From Bostrychus sinensis (taxonomy: Eukaryota; Chordata; Actinopteri; Gobiiformes; Eleotridae): DNA of 64,000 nt. The stretch covers positions 3,801,739-3,865,738 of the forward strand of contig CM036247.1 of NCBI GenBank assembly GCA_020698575.1, read 5' to 3'. Numbering within the stretch: the first letter of the stretch is position 1; every line of letters starts with the position of its first letter. The position numbers and the translations under genes are program-made. This document shows, piece after piece, positions 43,201 to 56,945 of the stretch. A model generated the notes under the pieces. The model was not told the origin of the DNA, searched no databases, and worked only from the letters and a program-made list of their open reading frames with translations.

Positions 43201-44620
43201 ATTTCCAAGAGTAAATTTGACAGTATTCCGAGTGTATATGGTTCTTATCTGTATAGTGTTAAATTTATTCCCTCTTTAGTGTTCAAATTTAGGTGAAAAA
43301 CACTGCTGTACAATGTTACACATGGCCTGAAGTCTTAAAGATAGAAGGACTTTATTTTAATTTAGTCACTCCCATCATGTGCAGTGGTTTGTTCAGTAAA
43401 AAAAAATACTTATTTAGTTGTCAATTAAAATGAAATCCAAACATTGTGTACAGTACATTTTAAAAGATAATTCAGCTGTACTCAGACCTCACATACTGTA
43501 TATAACACTTCCACAATGGTCCTCATGACCACAGCATAAACTGAACACACATTTAAAATAAAACAAACATTTTGAATCTAAAACAATTCTTTTTTTTCTT
43601 TTTTTTTTTTACATTTTTACTATTCCTAAAAAATACTGCATCCCCAGTTTCCATCACGTTGATGTCACTCATGGATCTTTTAACTCTATATAGATAAGGA
43701 CCATATACACGCAGAATAGAGTAAATTTACTTATTTTACTGCATGGTTACACAAACAAAATACTACTCCAGGTCTGTTTTTGAGGAGGAGACGACATTAT
43801 AACATGGTTAAAATAGAAGAACAGTTCATTTAGCAGAATACTAAAATAATCATTCTTATCTGACCTTTTTCTCCCTTAGTTGTTTAGTTTTAATTTAATT
43901 TTATCACCTTTCTCCAAGAATCCTAACGTACTCCCTGCTTTTTATCTTAATGATATATCCCAAGCCACAGACAACTTAATAATCAGTAAAATTATAAAAC
44001 AGTAAAAGTAGTGAGGCTTATTTGTATGTTCCCCATTTTCCTTTATTAAATCTCCAATAATAAATCTTGCAGTTATGAGATTTTTTTGTCATACATTGTA
44101 CTGCTCTTCTAATATGTTTTTATGAAAGGGCCTTTGTCTGGGAAGGTCACCTCAGGCTCCGACCTTAACCAGAGATGTGTAGTAATCTGTAACTTTTTCA
44201 ATACTTCTAAGTGTATCACAAGTTCACGATGTACTTTTTACTGCTGGAGAAACAGTATATTTTAAGTTAAATTCACCTCTGCCCCTAACTAGAAGAAAAT
44301 GTATCTGCTTCTCCAAAGTGAATATTGGAGCAGTGACTTCCACATAAAAGCGTCCTCCTCTTGTGTCCTGTCTTTGTGTATTTCTATTTTAAAACAGGTC
44401 TAATGTTTATTAATAGAGCCGCAGTCTCTCAGAGCTGCGGTGAGCCTCTGATCTTCACATCTTCTCTCGTCTTCAAACAGGTCCGAGGCCCTTTAATCTC
44501 ACTCTGACTCTCTGACGATACAGGTGGGACAGTGGACAGGCGAGGTAACAACCTCTCACACAGAACCAGAGCTGGGTCTGATGCTGAACAGACTTCACAC
44601 AAGGAGGACAGGATTTGGAT
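43201..44620. other. Unannotated stretch
   Basis: AT-rich non-coding sequence. AATAAA-like words and T runs are present but no gene or clear transposon. Confidence 0.5.
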
Positions 44621-44624
44621 CTGA

Positions 44625-46830
44625 CTGCAACATTTCTGACCGTAACATTTCTGACAATAACATTTTTGACCGTAACATTGCTGACGTTAACATTTCTGAC
44701 GTTAACATTTCTGAAGCTAACATTTCTCACCGTAACATTTCTGACTAAGATTTATGATGGTAACATTTCTGAAGGTAACATTTCTGACAGTAACATTTCT
44801 GACATTAACATTTCTGATGTTAACATTTCTGACGTTAACATTTCTGAAGGTAACATTTTCTGACGTTATTATTTCTGACCATAATATTTCTGACTGTAAC
44901 ATTTCTGATGTTAACATTTCTGACCATAATATTTCTAAAGGTAACATTTCTGACGGTAAAATTTCTGATGTAAACATTTCTGACTGTAACATTTCTGATG
45001 TTAACATTTCTAACGGTAACATTTCTGACCATAACATTTCTGACGTTAACATTTTTTACCATAACATTTCTGACATTAACATTTCTGAAGGTAACATTTC
45101 TGATGGTAACATTTCTGAAGGAAACATTTCTGACGGTAACATTTTTGACCGTAACATATCTGAAGGTAACATTTCTGACCGTAACATTTCTGAAGGTAAC
45201 ATTTCTGACCGTAACATTTCTGACATTAACATTTCTGATGTTAACATTTCTGAAGGTAACATTTCTGAAGGTAACATTTCTGATGTTAACATTTCTGACC
45301 ATAACATTTCTGACTGTAACATTTCTGACTGTAACATTTCTGACGTTAACATTTCTGAAGGTAACATTTCTGACCGTAACATTTCTGACGTTAACATTTC
45401 TGACCGTAACATTTCTCACCGTAACATTTCTGACTAAGATTTCTGATGGTAACATTTCTGAAGGTAACATTTCTGACAGTAACATTTCTGACATTAACAT
45501 TTCTGACGTTAACATTTCTGACCGTAACATTTCTGACGTTAACATTTCTGAAGGTAACATTTCTGAAGGTAATATTTCTGACAGTAACATTTCTGATGAG
45601 AACATTTCTGACCATAACATTTCTGATGAGAACATTTCTGACCATAACATTTCTGGCCGTAAAATTTCAGACGTTAACATTTCTGACCGTAACATTTCTG
45701 AAGGTAACATTTCTGACCGTAACATTTCTGATGTTAACATTTCTGAAGGTAACATTTCTGACTGTAACATTTCCGATGGTAACATTTCTGATGTTAACAT
45801 TTCTGACCGTAACATTTCTGAAGGTAACATTTCTGATGGGAACATTTCTGACCATAACATTTCTGACGTTAACATTTCTGACCGTAAAATTTCTGAAAGT
45901 AACATTTCTGACTGTAACATTTCAGACGTTAACATTTCTGACCGTAACATTTCTGAAGGTAACATTTCTGATGGGAACATTTCTGACCATAACATTTCTG
46001 ACGTTAACATTTCTGACCGTAAAATTTCTGAAAGTAACATTTCTGACCGTAACATTTCAGACGTTAACATTTCTGACAGTAACATTTCTGACCGTAACAT
46101 TTTTGATGTTAACATTTCTGACAGTAACATTTCTGACCATAACATTTCTGATGTTAACATTTCTGACCGTAACATTTCTGAAGGTAACATTTCTGAAGGT
46201 AACATTTCTGACCGTAACATTTCTGACCATAACATTTCTGGCCGTAAAATTTCAGACGTTAACATTTCTGAAGGTAACATTTCTGACCATAACATTTCTG
46301 ACCATAACATTTCTGGCCGTAAAATTTCAGACGTTAACATTTCTGACCGTAACATTTCTGAAGGTAACATTTCTGACCATAACATTTCTGGCCGTAAAAT
46401 TTCAGACGTTAACATTTCTGACCGTAACATTTCTGAAGGTAACATTTCTGACCGTAACATTTCTGATGTTAACATTTCTGAAGGTAACATTTCTGACTGT
46501 AACATTTCCGATGGTAACATTTCTGATGTTAACATTTCTGACCGTAACATTTCTGAAGGTAACATTTCTGATGGGAACATTTCTGACCATAACATTTCTG
46601 ACGTTAACATTTCTGACCGTAAAATTTCTGAAAGTAACATTTCTGACCGTAACATTTCAGACGTTAACGTTTCTGACAGTAACATTTCTGACCGTAACAT
46701 TTTTGATGTTAACATTTCTGACAGTAACATTTCTGACCATAACATTTCTGATGTTAACATTTCTGACCGTAACATTTCTGAAGGTAACATTTCTGAAGGT
46801 AACGTTTCTGACCGTAACATTTCTGACGGG
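44625..46830 (+). repeat. 15-bp TAACATTTCTGACCG array, about 147 copies
   Basis: The unit is TAACATTTCTGACCG with the last five bases variable (ACGT, AAGG, ATGT, ACCA). As 15 is a multiple of three and most frames lack stops, frames up to 685 codons run on both strands (NISDVNISD, TFLTVTFL, SEMLTSEML, VRNVTVRN). A 735-bp higher-order duplication is visible: 45667-45855 and 46402-46590 encode an identical 62-codon frame. Confidence 0.98.
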
Positions 46831-47104
46831 TTGAGATGAGGTGGCAGACGTCCGAGGCAGATGAACAGGTGGCAGAAGGGCTCTTGAGCCAAGCAGCCAA
46901 GTGTTTGGACATAACCCTGACCCTACCTGCTCTGAACCAGGCTAAACTTCCTACAGATGTGATTAGGTTTGTTTTATGATGAGACTGTTTGAAGATAAAA
47001 TAAGCCAGGCTTTTTCTGTTTGTCTGTGTAGAGATGTTCCAGAAAAGTCGCTCAGAAAAGCGAAGCTCAGGGCCTGACTTCTAGTTAGACTTACTGTAAA
47101 TGTA

Positions 47105-50100
47105 GAAGACCCACTCTGGACCAGGATCATACAGACCTAAACCTGCTCTGGACCAGGATCATGCAGACCTAAACCTGCTCTGGACCAGGATCATGCAGAC
47201 CTAAACCTGCTCTGGACCAGGATCATGCAGACCTTAAACCTGCTCTGGACCAGGATCATGCAGACCTAAACCTGCTCTGGACCAGGATCATGCAGACCTA
47301 AACCTACTCTGGACCAGGATCATGCAGACCTAAACCCGCTCTGGACCAGGATCATGCAGACCTAAACCTGCTCTGGACCAGGATCATGCAGACCTAAACC
47401 TACTCTGGACCAGGTTCATGCAGACCTTAAACCTGCTCTGGACCAGGTTCATGCAGACCTAAACCCGCTCTGGACCAGGATCATACAGACCTAAACCTGC
47501 TCTGGACCAGGTTCATGCAGACCTTAAACCTGCTCTGGACCAGGTTCATGCAGACCTAAACCTGCTCTGGACCAGGATCATGCAGACCTAAACCTGCTCT
47601 GGACCAGGATCATGCAGACCTTAAACCTGCTCTGGACCAGGTTCATGCAGACCTTAAACCTGCTCTGGACCAGGTTCATGCAGACCTAAACCTGCTCTGG
47701 ACCAGGATCATGCAGACCTAAACCTGCTCTGGACCAGGATCATGCAGACCTAAACCCGCTCTGGACCAGGATCATGCAGACCTAAACCTGCTCTGGACCA
47801 GGATCATGCAGACCTAAACCTACTCTGGACCAGGTTCATGCAGACCTTAAACCTGCTCTGGACCAGGTTCATGCAGACCTAAACCTGCTCTGGACCAGGA
47901 TCATGCAGACCTAAACCTGCTCTGGACCAGGTTCATGCAGACCTTAAACCTGCTCTGGACCAGGTTCATGCAGACCTAAACCTGCTCTGGACCAGGATCA
48001 TGCAGACCTAAACCTGCTCTGGACCAGGTTCATGCAGACCTAAACCCGCTCTGGACCAGGATCATGCAGACCTAAACCTGCTCTGGACCAGGATCATGCA
48101 GACCTAAACCTGCTCTGGACCAGGTTCATGCAGACCTAAACCTGCTCTGGACCAGGTTCATGCAGACCTTAAACCTGCTCTGGACCAGGTTCATGCAGAC
48201 CTAAACCTGCTCTGGACCAGGATCATGCAGACCTAAACCTACTCTGGACCAGGATCATGCAGACCTAAACCTACTCTGGACCAGGTTCATGTAGACCTAA
48301 ACCTGCTCTGGACCAGGATCATGCAGACCTAAACCTGCTCTGGACCAGGATCATGCAGATCTAAACCCGCTCTGGACCAGGATCATGCAGACCTAAACCT
48401 GCTCTGGACCAGGATCATGCAGACCTAAACCTGCTCTGGACCAGGATCATGCAGACCTTAAACCTACTCTGGACCAGGATCATGTAGACCTTAAACCTGC
48501 TCTGGACCAGGATCATGTAGACCTTAAACCTGCTCTGGACCAGGATCATGCAGACCTAAACCTGCTCTGGACCAGGATCATGCAGACCTAAACCTGCTCT
48601 GGACCAGGATCATGTAGACCTTAAACCTGCTCTGGACCAGGATCATGCAGACCTAAACCTGCTCTGGACCAGGATCATGCAGACCTAAACCTGCTCTGGA
48701 CCAGGATCATGCAGACCTAAACCTGCTCTGGACCAGGATCATGCAGACCTTAAACCTACTCTGGACCAGGATCATGCAGACCTAAACCTGCTCTGGACCA
48801 GGATCATGCAGACCTTAAACCTGCTCTGGACCAGGATCATGCAGACCTTAAACCTGCTCTGGACCAGGATCATGCAGACCTTAAACCTGCTCTGGACCAG
48901 GATCATGCAGACCTAAACCTACTCTGGACCAGGATCATGTAGACCTTAAACCTGCTCTGGACCAGGATCATGCAGACCTTAAACCTGCTCTGGACCAGGA
49001 TCATGCAGACCTTAAACCTGCTCTGGACCAGGATCATGCAGACCTAAACCTGCTCTGGACCAGGATCATGCAGACCTTAAACCTGCTCTGGACCAGGATC
49101 ATGCAGACCTTAAACCTGCTCTGGACCAGGATCAGGCAGACCTTAAACCTACTCTGGACCAGGATCATGTAGACCTAAACCTGCTCTGGACCAGGATCAT
49201 GTAGACCTAAACCTGCTCTGGACCAGGATCATGCAGACCTAAACCTGCTCTGGACCAGGATCATGTAGACCTAAACCTACTCTGGACCAGGATCATGCAG
49301 ACCTAAACCTACTCTGGACCAGGATCATGCAGACCTAAACCTGCTCTGGACCAGGATCATGCAGACCTTAAACCTGCTCTGGACCAGGATCATGCAGACC
49401 TTAAACCTGCTCTGGACCAGGATCATGCAGACCTTAAACCTGCTCTGGACCAGGATCATGCAGACCTTAAACCTGCTCTGGACCAGGATCATGCAGACCT
49501 TAAACCTGCTCTGGACCAGGATCATGCAGACCTTAAACCTGCTCTGGACCAGGATCATGCAGACCTAAACCTACTCTGGACCAGGATCATGCAGACCTAA
49601 ACCTGCTCTGGACAAGGATCATGCAGACCTTAAACCTGCTCTGGACCAGGTTCATACAGACCTTAAACCTACTCTGGACCAGGATCATGCAGACCTTAAA
49701 CCTACTCTGGACCAGGTTCATACAGACCTTAAACCTACTCTGGACCAGGATCATGCAGACCTAAACCTACTCTGGACCAGGTTCATACAGACCTTAAACC
49801 TACTCTGGACCAGGATCATGCAGACCTTAAACCTACTCTGGACCAGGATCATGCAGACCTAAACCTACTCTGGACCAGGATCATGCAGACCTAAACCTGC
49901 TCTGGACCAGGATCATGCAGACCTTAAACCCGCTCTGGACCAGGATCATGCAGACCTTAAACCTACTCTGGACCAGGTTCATGCAGACCTTAAACCTGCT
50001 CTGGACCAGGATCATGCAGACCTTAAACCTACTCTGGACCAGGATCATGCAGACCTAAACCTGCTCTGGACCAGGATCATGCAGACCTTAAACCTACTCT

Positions 50101-51962
50101 GGACCAGGTTCATGCAGACCTTAAACCTACTCTGGACCAGGATCATGCAGACCTAAACCCGCTCTGGACCAGGATCATGTAGACCTAAACCTGCTCTGGA
50201 CCAGGATCATGCAGACCTTAAACCTGCTCTGGACCAGGATCATGTAGACCTAAACCTACTCTGGACCAGGATCATGCAGACCTAAACCTACTCTGGACCA
50301 GGATCATGCAGACCTAAACCCGCTCTGGACCAGGATCATGTAGACCTTAAACCTGCTCTGGACCAGGATCATGCAGACCTAAACCTGCTCTGGACCAGGA
50401 TCATGCAGACCTAAACCTGCTCTGGACCAGGATCATGCAGACCTTAAACCTGCTCTGGACCAGGATCATGCAGACCTTAAACCTGCTCTGGACCAGGATC
50501 ATGCAGACCTAAACCTGCTCTGGACAAGGATCATGCAGACCTTAAACCTACTCTGGACCAGGATCATGCAGACCTTAAACCTGCTCTGGACCAGGATCAT
50601 GCAGACCTTAAACCTGCTCTGGACCAGGATCATACAGACCTAAACCTGCTCTGGACCAGGATCATGCAGACCTTAAACCTGCTCTGGACCAGGATCATGT
50701 AGACCTAAACCTACTCTGGACCAGGATCATGCAGACCTAAACCTACTCTGGACCAGGATCATGCAGACCTAAACCCGCTCTGGACCAGGATCATGTAGAC
50801 CTTAAACCTGCTCTGGACCAGGATCATGCAGACCTAAACCTGCTCTGGACCAGGATCATGCAGACCTAAACCTGCTCTGGACCAGGATCATGCAGACCTT
50901 AAACCTGCTCTGGACCAGGATCATGCAGACCTTAAACCTGCTCTGGACCAGGATCATGCAGACCTAAACCTGCTCTGGACAAGGATCATGCAGACCTTAA
51001 ACCTACTCTGGACCAGGATCATGCAGACCTTAAACCTGCTCTGGACCAGGATCATGCAGACCTTAAACCTGCTCTGGACCAGGATCATACAGACCTAAAC
51101 CTGCTCTGGACCAGGATCATGCAGACCTTAAACCTGCTCTGGACCAGGATCATGCAGACCTAAACCTGCTCTGGACCAGGATCATGCAGACCTAAACCTG
51201 CTCTGGACCAGGTTCATGCAGACCTTAAACCTGCTCTGGACCAGGATCATGCAGACCTAAACCTGCTCTGGACCAGGTTCATACAGACCTTAAACCTGCT
51301 CTGGACCAGGATCATGCAGACCTTAAACCTGCTCTGGACCAGGATCATACAGACCTAAACCTACTCTGGACCAGGATCATGCAGACCTAAACCTGCTCTG
51401 GACAAGGATCATGCAGACCTTAAACCTACTCTGGACCAGGATCATGCAGACCTTAAACCTACTCTGGACCAGGATCATGCAGACCTAAACCTACTCTGGA
51501 CCAGGATCATGCAGACCTAAACCTGCTCTGGACCAGGATCATGCAGACCTTAAACCCGCTCTGGACCAGGATCATGCAGACCTAAACCTACTCTGGACCA
51601 GGATCATGCAGACCTTAAACCCGCTCTGGACCAGGATCATGCAGACCTAAACCTGCTCTGGACCAGGATCATGCAGACCTTAAACCTACTCTGGACCAGG
51701 TTCATGCAGACCTTAAACCTACTCTGGACCAGGATCATGCAGACCTAAACCTGCTCTGGACCAGGATCATGTAGACCTAAACCTACTCTGGACCAGGATC
51801 ATGCAGACCTAAACCTACTCTGGACCAGGATCATGCAGACCTAAACCCGCTCTGGACCAGGATCATGTAGACCTTAAACCTGCTCTGGACCAGGATCATG
51901 CAGACCTAAACCTGCTCTGGACCAGGATCATGCAGACCTAAACCTGCTCTGGACCAGGATCA
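47105..51962 (+). repeat. 32/33-bp array, CTGCTCTGGACCAGGATCAT unit, about 150 copies
   Basis: Units CTGCTCTGGACCAGGATCAT plus GCAGACCTAAAC (32 bp) or GCAGACCTTAAAC (33 bp). Positional variants include GGTTC/GGATC, CTACTC/CTGCTC/CCGCTC and GTAGAC/GCAGAC. A 455-bp higher-order repeat is marked by GGACAAGG at 50522 and 50977 and by CATGTAGACC at 50241 and 50696. Confidence 0.98.
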
Positions 51963-53937
51963 TCTGCAGCATAAGCTTCCACAGTGACTGAGGATGAACC
52001 TGTTTTATGGAACAAAAGTGACAACAAAATGACAAACTTATCCTAGCTTATGGAGTCAGTGTTAAGGTGGTGCTAGTTTTATGGAGTAAATGAAATACCC
52101 CTTCCTTTCTGTGTAAAGTGCTTTGCGTGACTTGTGTCATAGGTAAAGCGTTATTTAAATACCATTCCCTTTCCCCTGGAACAGCCCTTTACACACACAA
52201 CAATACAATGACATTAAACCTGTACAGACAGCGTCAATGATCAGCAACACAAACACAGACAGCTGGGACAGGGTTAGTGCACAACACTGGGCCCAGTCCA
52301 ATCAGGAGAAATTTTTCCCATTCTTTTTTTAAGCTTTAAAGATGTCAGTATTATCTGTAGAGACAGTTTATGCAACTCCCACAGAGACAAATAAATTAAT
52401 GATTATATTCATTGGAATAGAAGATATAAGAAGATATAAGAAAATAAAAACTTTTTCTACATTTCTGCCCTATTATGTATTTCTTTTTTTAAACACAAAC
52501 CAAACCAGACCAATTAAGTCTGAGTGGACAAGGCCCAGAGTTTGCAGTGCTGTGCTTGTTTCACACAGAGCAACTGTAAGTAATTACTGATCCTTTCTTT
52601 ACCAATGCGGTTATGGCTTCCCTTCCAGTTTAGGAAAACTGTGCATTAGGAAAGGAAGACTGGTCTGATTAACTTTTGAGAATTTCACATTAAGTATCTG
52701 CTGTGTTTGTGTTTTAAAATCTGTTGATGTCAAAAACTGACAAATGCAGCAGGAGCCAGTATCACTCTGTGGGTCAGACACCTTTTTTTAGAGATATATC
52801 CAAACAGAAAATCCACAAATACTGAATTACTGTATTAACTTTATGTCAGAAGCCCCTTTTAGGAGCCCAGGGTCAACACTTTTGTCACTTTACCAGCAAA
52901 TTCTAACCCAAGTAACACCAACTCAGAACATCAGCGTCACTACCTGGGCCAGTCAGACTCTCCTACTTTCTTTTCTAAAGCAGGACGGTCTGGTTCCTCA
53001 CTCACAGAGAACCGTTTCTCTCCGGTCGATTTGGAGCTGGCCTATCACAGAAGTTTATCTGCAGCACGTCTTACAAATACAGAAGCAGAGTGAATTTAAT
53101 AACTTCTCTGAGCTGATTAACGGTGTTTAGTTCTTTCCTTCATCACCTGTTGGTTCTGCTGAAGTCCTCGTTGTTGTTCAGTCCTCTGTGGGATTTTTGT
53201 TTTTGTCCTGTTTCCATTTTAACAACAGTAAAGTCCCTCTGACGTCCCACGTAACCACCACATTCAAACAAACCCACTTTTTCCACAAGTCTTTGTACAA
53301 CTGGCTTCTGGTGCTGTCCCTGTTCACAAATAAGGATCAAAAGACACAGGATTCTGGTGCTTTATGGCAAAACTGGCAACAATCAGCCATGTTTGTTTGG
53401 GTCACTTTGTTTCTCTGACTGGTTACTCCGCCTGTGATTGTTCCACTCGTAGAAATGAAACTGAAGCGGAACAGACTGCTCTCTGAACTGCTTTCTGTTT
53501 TATTCAGTCCGACGATTCACACGGAGGACGGCTCGAGCGCCTCACTGGTACGACTCACCGCGCAGCTCCACAACAATCTACAAAGCTACAGCCAGAGAAA
53601 CGCAGGAAACTGGCCCCAGACAAACTTCTGCTGCACTTTCAAAATAAAGGCTCGCTAAAACAGCAGTAATGTCAACATTGGACATCGAGAAATTAAATCT
53701 TGAGGGGGAGAGATGTAAAAAATAAGGAGAATGCAAGGGGTGTTGCTAGACATGAAAATGAAAATACAGTATGTGGTTCACAATGTACTGCTCTTTTTCT
53801 TTCTGGTTTAGCCCCTACACTCCAGTAAATATGTGGAAAAGTAAAGAAGGTTCTGAAATGTTAAATGGTAATTTCATCTTCAACTGCAATGACCTCCTGT
53901 CCCTGCTTTGGTTGTCCTGCACAGCCATTTAGTCCTC
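51963..53937. other. Unannotated stretch
   Basis: Frames of 65-95 codons at 52342, 52843, 53188 and 53434 have no recognisable domain and no splice context I can defend. No array or transposon end was seen. Confidence 0.45.
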
Positions 53938-54650
53938 AGTCTCTCTGTCCCTCTGTCCCTCTGTCCCTCTGTCCCTCTGTCTCTCTGTCCCACTGTCCCA
54001 CTGTCCCTCTGTCCCTCTGTCTCTCTGTCCCACTGTCCCTCTGTCCCTCTGTCTCTCTGTCCCTCTGTCCCTCTGTCTCTCTGTCCCTCTGTCTCTCTGT
54101 CCCTCTGTCCCTCTGTCTCTCTGTCCCTCTGTCTCTCTGTCCCTCTGTCCCTCTGTCTCTCTGTCTCTCTGTCCCTCTGTCTCTCTGTCTCTCTGTCTCT
54201 CTGTCTCTCTGTCCCTCTGTCCCTCTGTCTCTCTGTCCCTCTGTCCCTCTGTCCCTCTGTCTCTCTGTCCCTCTGTCTCTCTGTCCCTCTGTCTCTCTGT
54301 CCCACTGTCCCTCTGTCCCTCTGTCTCTCTGTCCCTCTGTCTCTCTGTCTCTCTGTCCCTCTGTCCCTCTGTCCCTCTGTCTCTCTGTCCCTCTGTCTCT
54401 CTGTCCCTCTGTCTCTCTGTCCCACTGTCTCTCTGTCCCTCTGTCTCTCTGTCCCTCTGTCTCTCTGTCCCTCTGTCCCTCTGTCTCTCTGTCTCTCTGT
54501 CCCTCTGTCCCTCTGTCTCTCTGTCCCTCTGTCTCTCTGTCCCTCTGTCTCTCTGTCCCTCCGTCTCTCGGTCCATCTGTCCCTCTGTCCCACTGTCCCT
54601 CTGTCCCTCTGTCTCTCTGTCCCTCTGTCTCTCTGTCCCACTGTCCCAAA
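53938..54650 (+). repeat. 8-bp CTGTCCCT/CTGTCTCT array
   Basis: About 89 copies of CTGTCCCT or CTGTCTCT, with CTGTCCCA variants. The C/T choice at position six changes from copy to copy. The all-frames-open translations are artefacts. It shares its core with the array at 2684-4404. Confidence 0.98.
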
Positions 54651-55158
54651 CCAGCAAGTTTTTTTTTTTGACCGGAAAGGACACGGGCTTCTCCCAAAAA
54701 AAAATAAGACGATGTACAAGAGGTATCATTGTGAAAAAATCATTTCTCAGCTTTTTTTTTTTTTTTTTTTTACATTTGAACAAAAAGTGGCATGTTGGTT
54801 GAATGAAAGTAACTTTAAGTCAGAATTTGCCAGGGGCATGAATAATTTTGGGCTTCACTGTATTTATTCACTATAAGAATATAAAAATGACCTCAGAGCA
54901 TATTCAGTACAATCATTAAAATGCCTAGAGTAGGCTAAATTCAATTCACTGATGGGCAGTATTTCTTACAAACAGGTTTATGGCAGTCTGGAGACTGTGC
55001 TAGAGTTAGCCAAAAATAAATAAATAAATGTGAATATAAAATATAATAAAACACAACAAACCAAACCAAAAAGGGTGGCCTTTGCATGCTTTACATGCAG
55101 CCAAAATAACAGTAACTCAACTACACACAATGCCCCAACAACAAACCAAACACTACTA
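54651..55158. other. Unannotated stretch
   Basis: Long T run at about 54752-54770. No gene seen. Confidence 0.5.
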
Positions 55159-55892
55159 CCGTATTTTCCAGACTATAAGTCGCACTTTTTTCATAGTCTA
55201 GGGGTGTGACGTATACTCAGGTGTGACTTATATATTAAAATATTTCAGGTGTTGGTTAGAGGGCGCTCTAGGCTTGTGTACCAGCATCTGCTGCACCTGT
55301 ACCACTGACAATTTAAAATGTAAACATTACCACTAACAACTTAGGCTATAAAGACAACTGAGAAAGAGCGGAATAATTGGAAATGGAACTGATGCTGAGT
55401 CTGACGACAGCCACGCAGAGGAGGAAGCGGCGCTTCGTCTACCTCCGGAGTTGGCGGAGTTGTTCAGAAGCGACACCGAGGATGAAGAATTTAAAGGATT
55501 TAGTGATTAGGAGTGAGATGGTGAGTTTGGTGAACTTGTTATATTATGTTCTTTATGCTATAGTTATGTGAATAACTGTTAATATATTACGTTAACATAC
55601 GAGACACCTATTCAGTTCGTTGTTTATGCTTCATGTAGCTGAATAACCATCAATGTGTTACGTTAGCAAACCGCACACCTATTCAGCTGTTGTTCTCTAT
55701 TCTATTATTACTATAACTTGCCTTTCAACATGAAATGTCTGTTCTTGGTGTCGGATTTTGTGAAATAAATTTCCCCAAAAAAATGCAACTTATAGTCCAG
55801 TGCGACTTATATATGTTTTTTTCTTCTTCATTATGCAATTTTTTGCTAGTGCAGCTTATACTCCGGAGCCACTTATAGTCCGGAAAATACAA
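55159..55892 (+). mobile_element. Pogo/Tigger-like element with intact termini
   Basis: The left end CCGTATTTTCCAGACTATAA and the right end (TTGTATTTTCCGGACTATAA on the minus strand) are inverted, flanked by TA at 55157-55158 and 55893-55894. Subterminal AAGTCGCAC and CACTTATAG words repeat inside. It carries only the end of a transposase gene and its 3' UTR, so it is an internally deleted derivative. Part of its 3' UTR recurs at 355-1225. Confidence 0.9.
55388..55510 (+). pseudogene. C-terminal tail of a pogo-like transposase
   Basis: The frame from 55388 encodes an acidic tail: TDAESDDSHAEEEAAL, then RLPPELAELFRSDTEDEEF and KGFSD followed by TAG at 55508-55510. This matches the acidic tail seen at the end of fish pogo/Tigger-type DDE transposases (from memory). 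The catalytic part is absent. Confidence 0.7.
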
Positions 55893-56405
55893 TAGATAGA
55901 ACTGAATATAAACCAGGAAAAAAACAGTGGCCAGCTCTTCAGCCACATGAAGGAAGTACTTTTATAAGGGTAAACAGATTTCAAACAATACTGGAGGCCT
56001 GCAGGTGACTCTTCACTAAAATCTTTAACTGTAATCCAAAAGTGTCTGACCTCTGTGAACTGAATCAGGTTCAGTTTATGGACCTCTGCTCCGTCACAGC
56101 TTTGACACTCACAGGTTTGTGTGGAGACAGAGACATTTTTCAGAGCAGTGTGCTGATTAAACACTTGTTTGTTAAAATTAAGAGCCACATATTTGGAGCT
56201 CTGAGTGAAGAGGGCCTGACCTGCGGAGGAAGATTCCAGCACACGCCGGAAACAGACGAACCAAAAGAGCTTGACCTGTTTTAATTATTCACTGGGAAAT
56301 AAAAAACACCGACAGCACAGGTTTAGGAAGAGAAATAAAACAAAAAAAGGGAACATTTGAAAAAGCTTTTAATGCATTTGTGCAGATAAAGATGTAAATA
56401 TGTAA
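55893..56405. other. Unannotated stretch
   Basis: Frames of 80 and 128 codons overlap on opposite strands at 55856-56284 with no recognised domain. Confidence 0.45.
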
Positions 56406-56945
56406 GTAATGGTTTAGTCCTGGTTTAGTCCTGGTTTAGCCCTTGTTTAGTCCTGGTTTAGCACTGGTTTAGTCCTGGTTTAGTCCTGGTTTAGTCCTGG
56501 TTTAGCCCTGGTTTAGTCCTGGTTTAGTCCTGGTTTAGCCCTGGTTTAGTCCTGGTTTAGTCCTGGTTTAGCCCTGGTTTAGTCCTGGTTTAGCCCTGGT
56601 TTAGTCCTGGTTTAGCACTGGTTTAGTCCTGGTTTAGCCCTGGCCTAGCCCTTGTTTAGTCCTGGTTTAGCCCTGGTTTAGTCCTGGTTTAGCCCTGGTT
56701 TAGTCCTGGTTTAGCACTGGTTTAGTCCTGGTTTAGCCCTGGCCTAGCCCTTGTTTAGTCCTGGTTTAGCCCTTGTTTAGTCCTGGTTTAGCCCTGGTTT
56801 AGTCCTGGTTTAGCCCTGGCCTAGCCCTTGTTTAGTCCTGGTTTAGCACTGGTTTAGTCCTGGTTTAGTCCTAGTTTAGCCCTGGTTTACTCCTGGTTTA
56901 GCCCTTGTTTAGTCCTGGTTTACTCCTGGTTTAGTCTTGTCTTAA
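56406..56945 (+). repeat. 11-bp TTTAGTCCTGG array
   Basis: About 48 copies of TTTAGTCCTGG, TTTAGCCCTGG and TTTAGCACTGG. A ~115-bp block containing CTGGCCTAGCCCTTG recurs at about 56640, 56740 and 56815. Confidence 0.97.

Noticed and set aside
44835..46892. 685-codon minus-strand open frame (SEMLTSEML repeats)
   Set aside because: It is the translation of the 15-bp array; equally long frames exist on the other strand and there is no promoter, splice or domain evidence.
52342..53658. Group of 65-95-codon plus-strand frames that could be exons
   Set aside because: No domain, no consistent splice-site pairing and no codon pattern distinguishing them from non-coding sequence.
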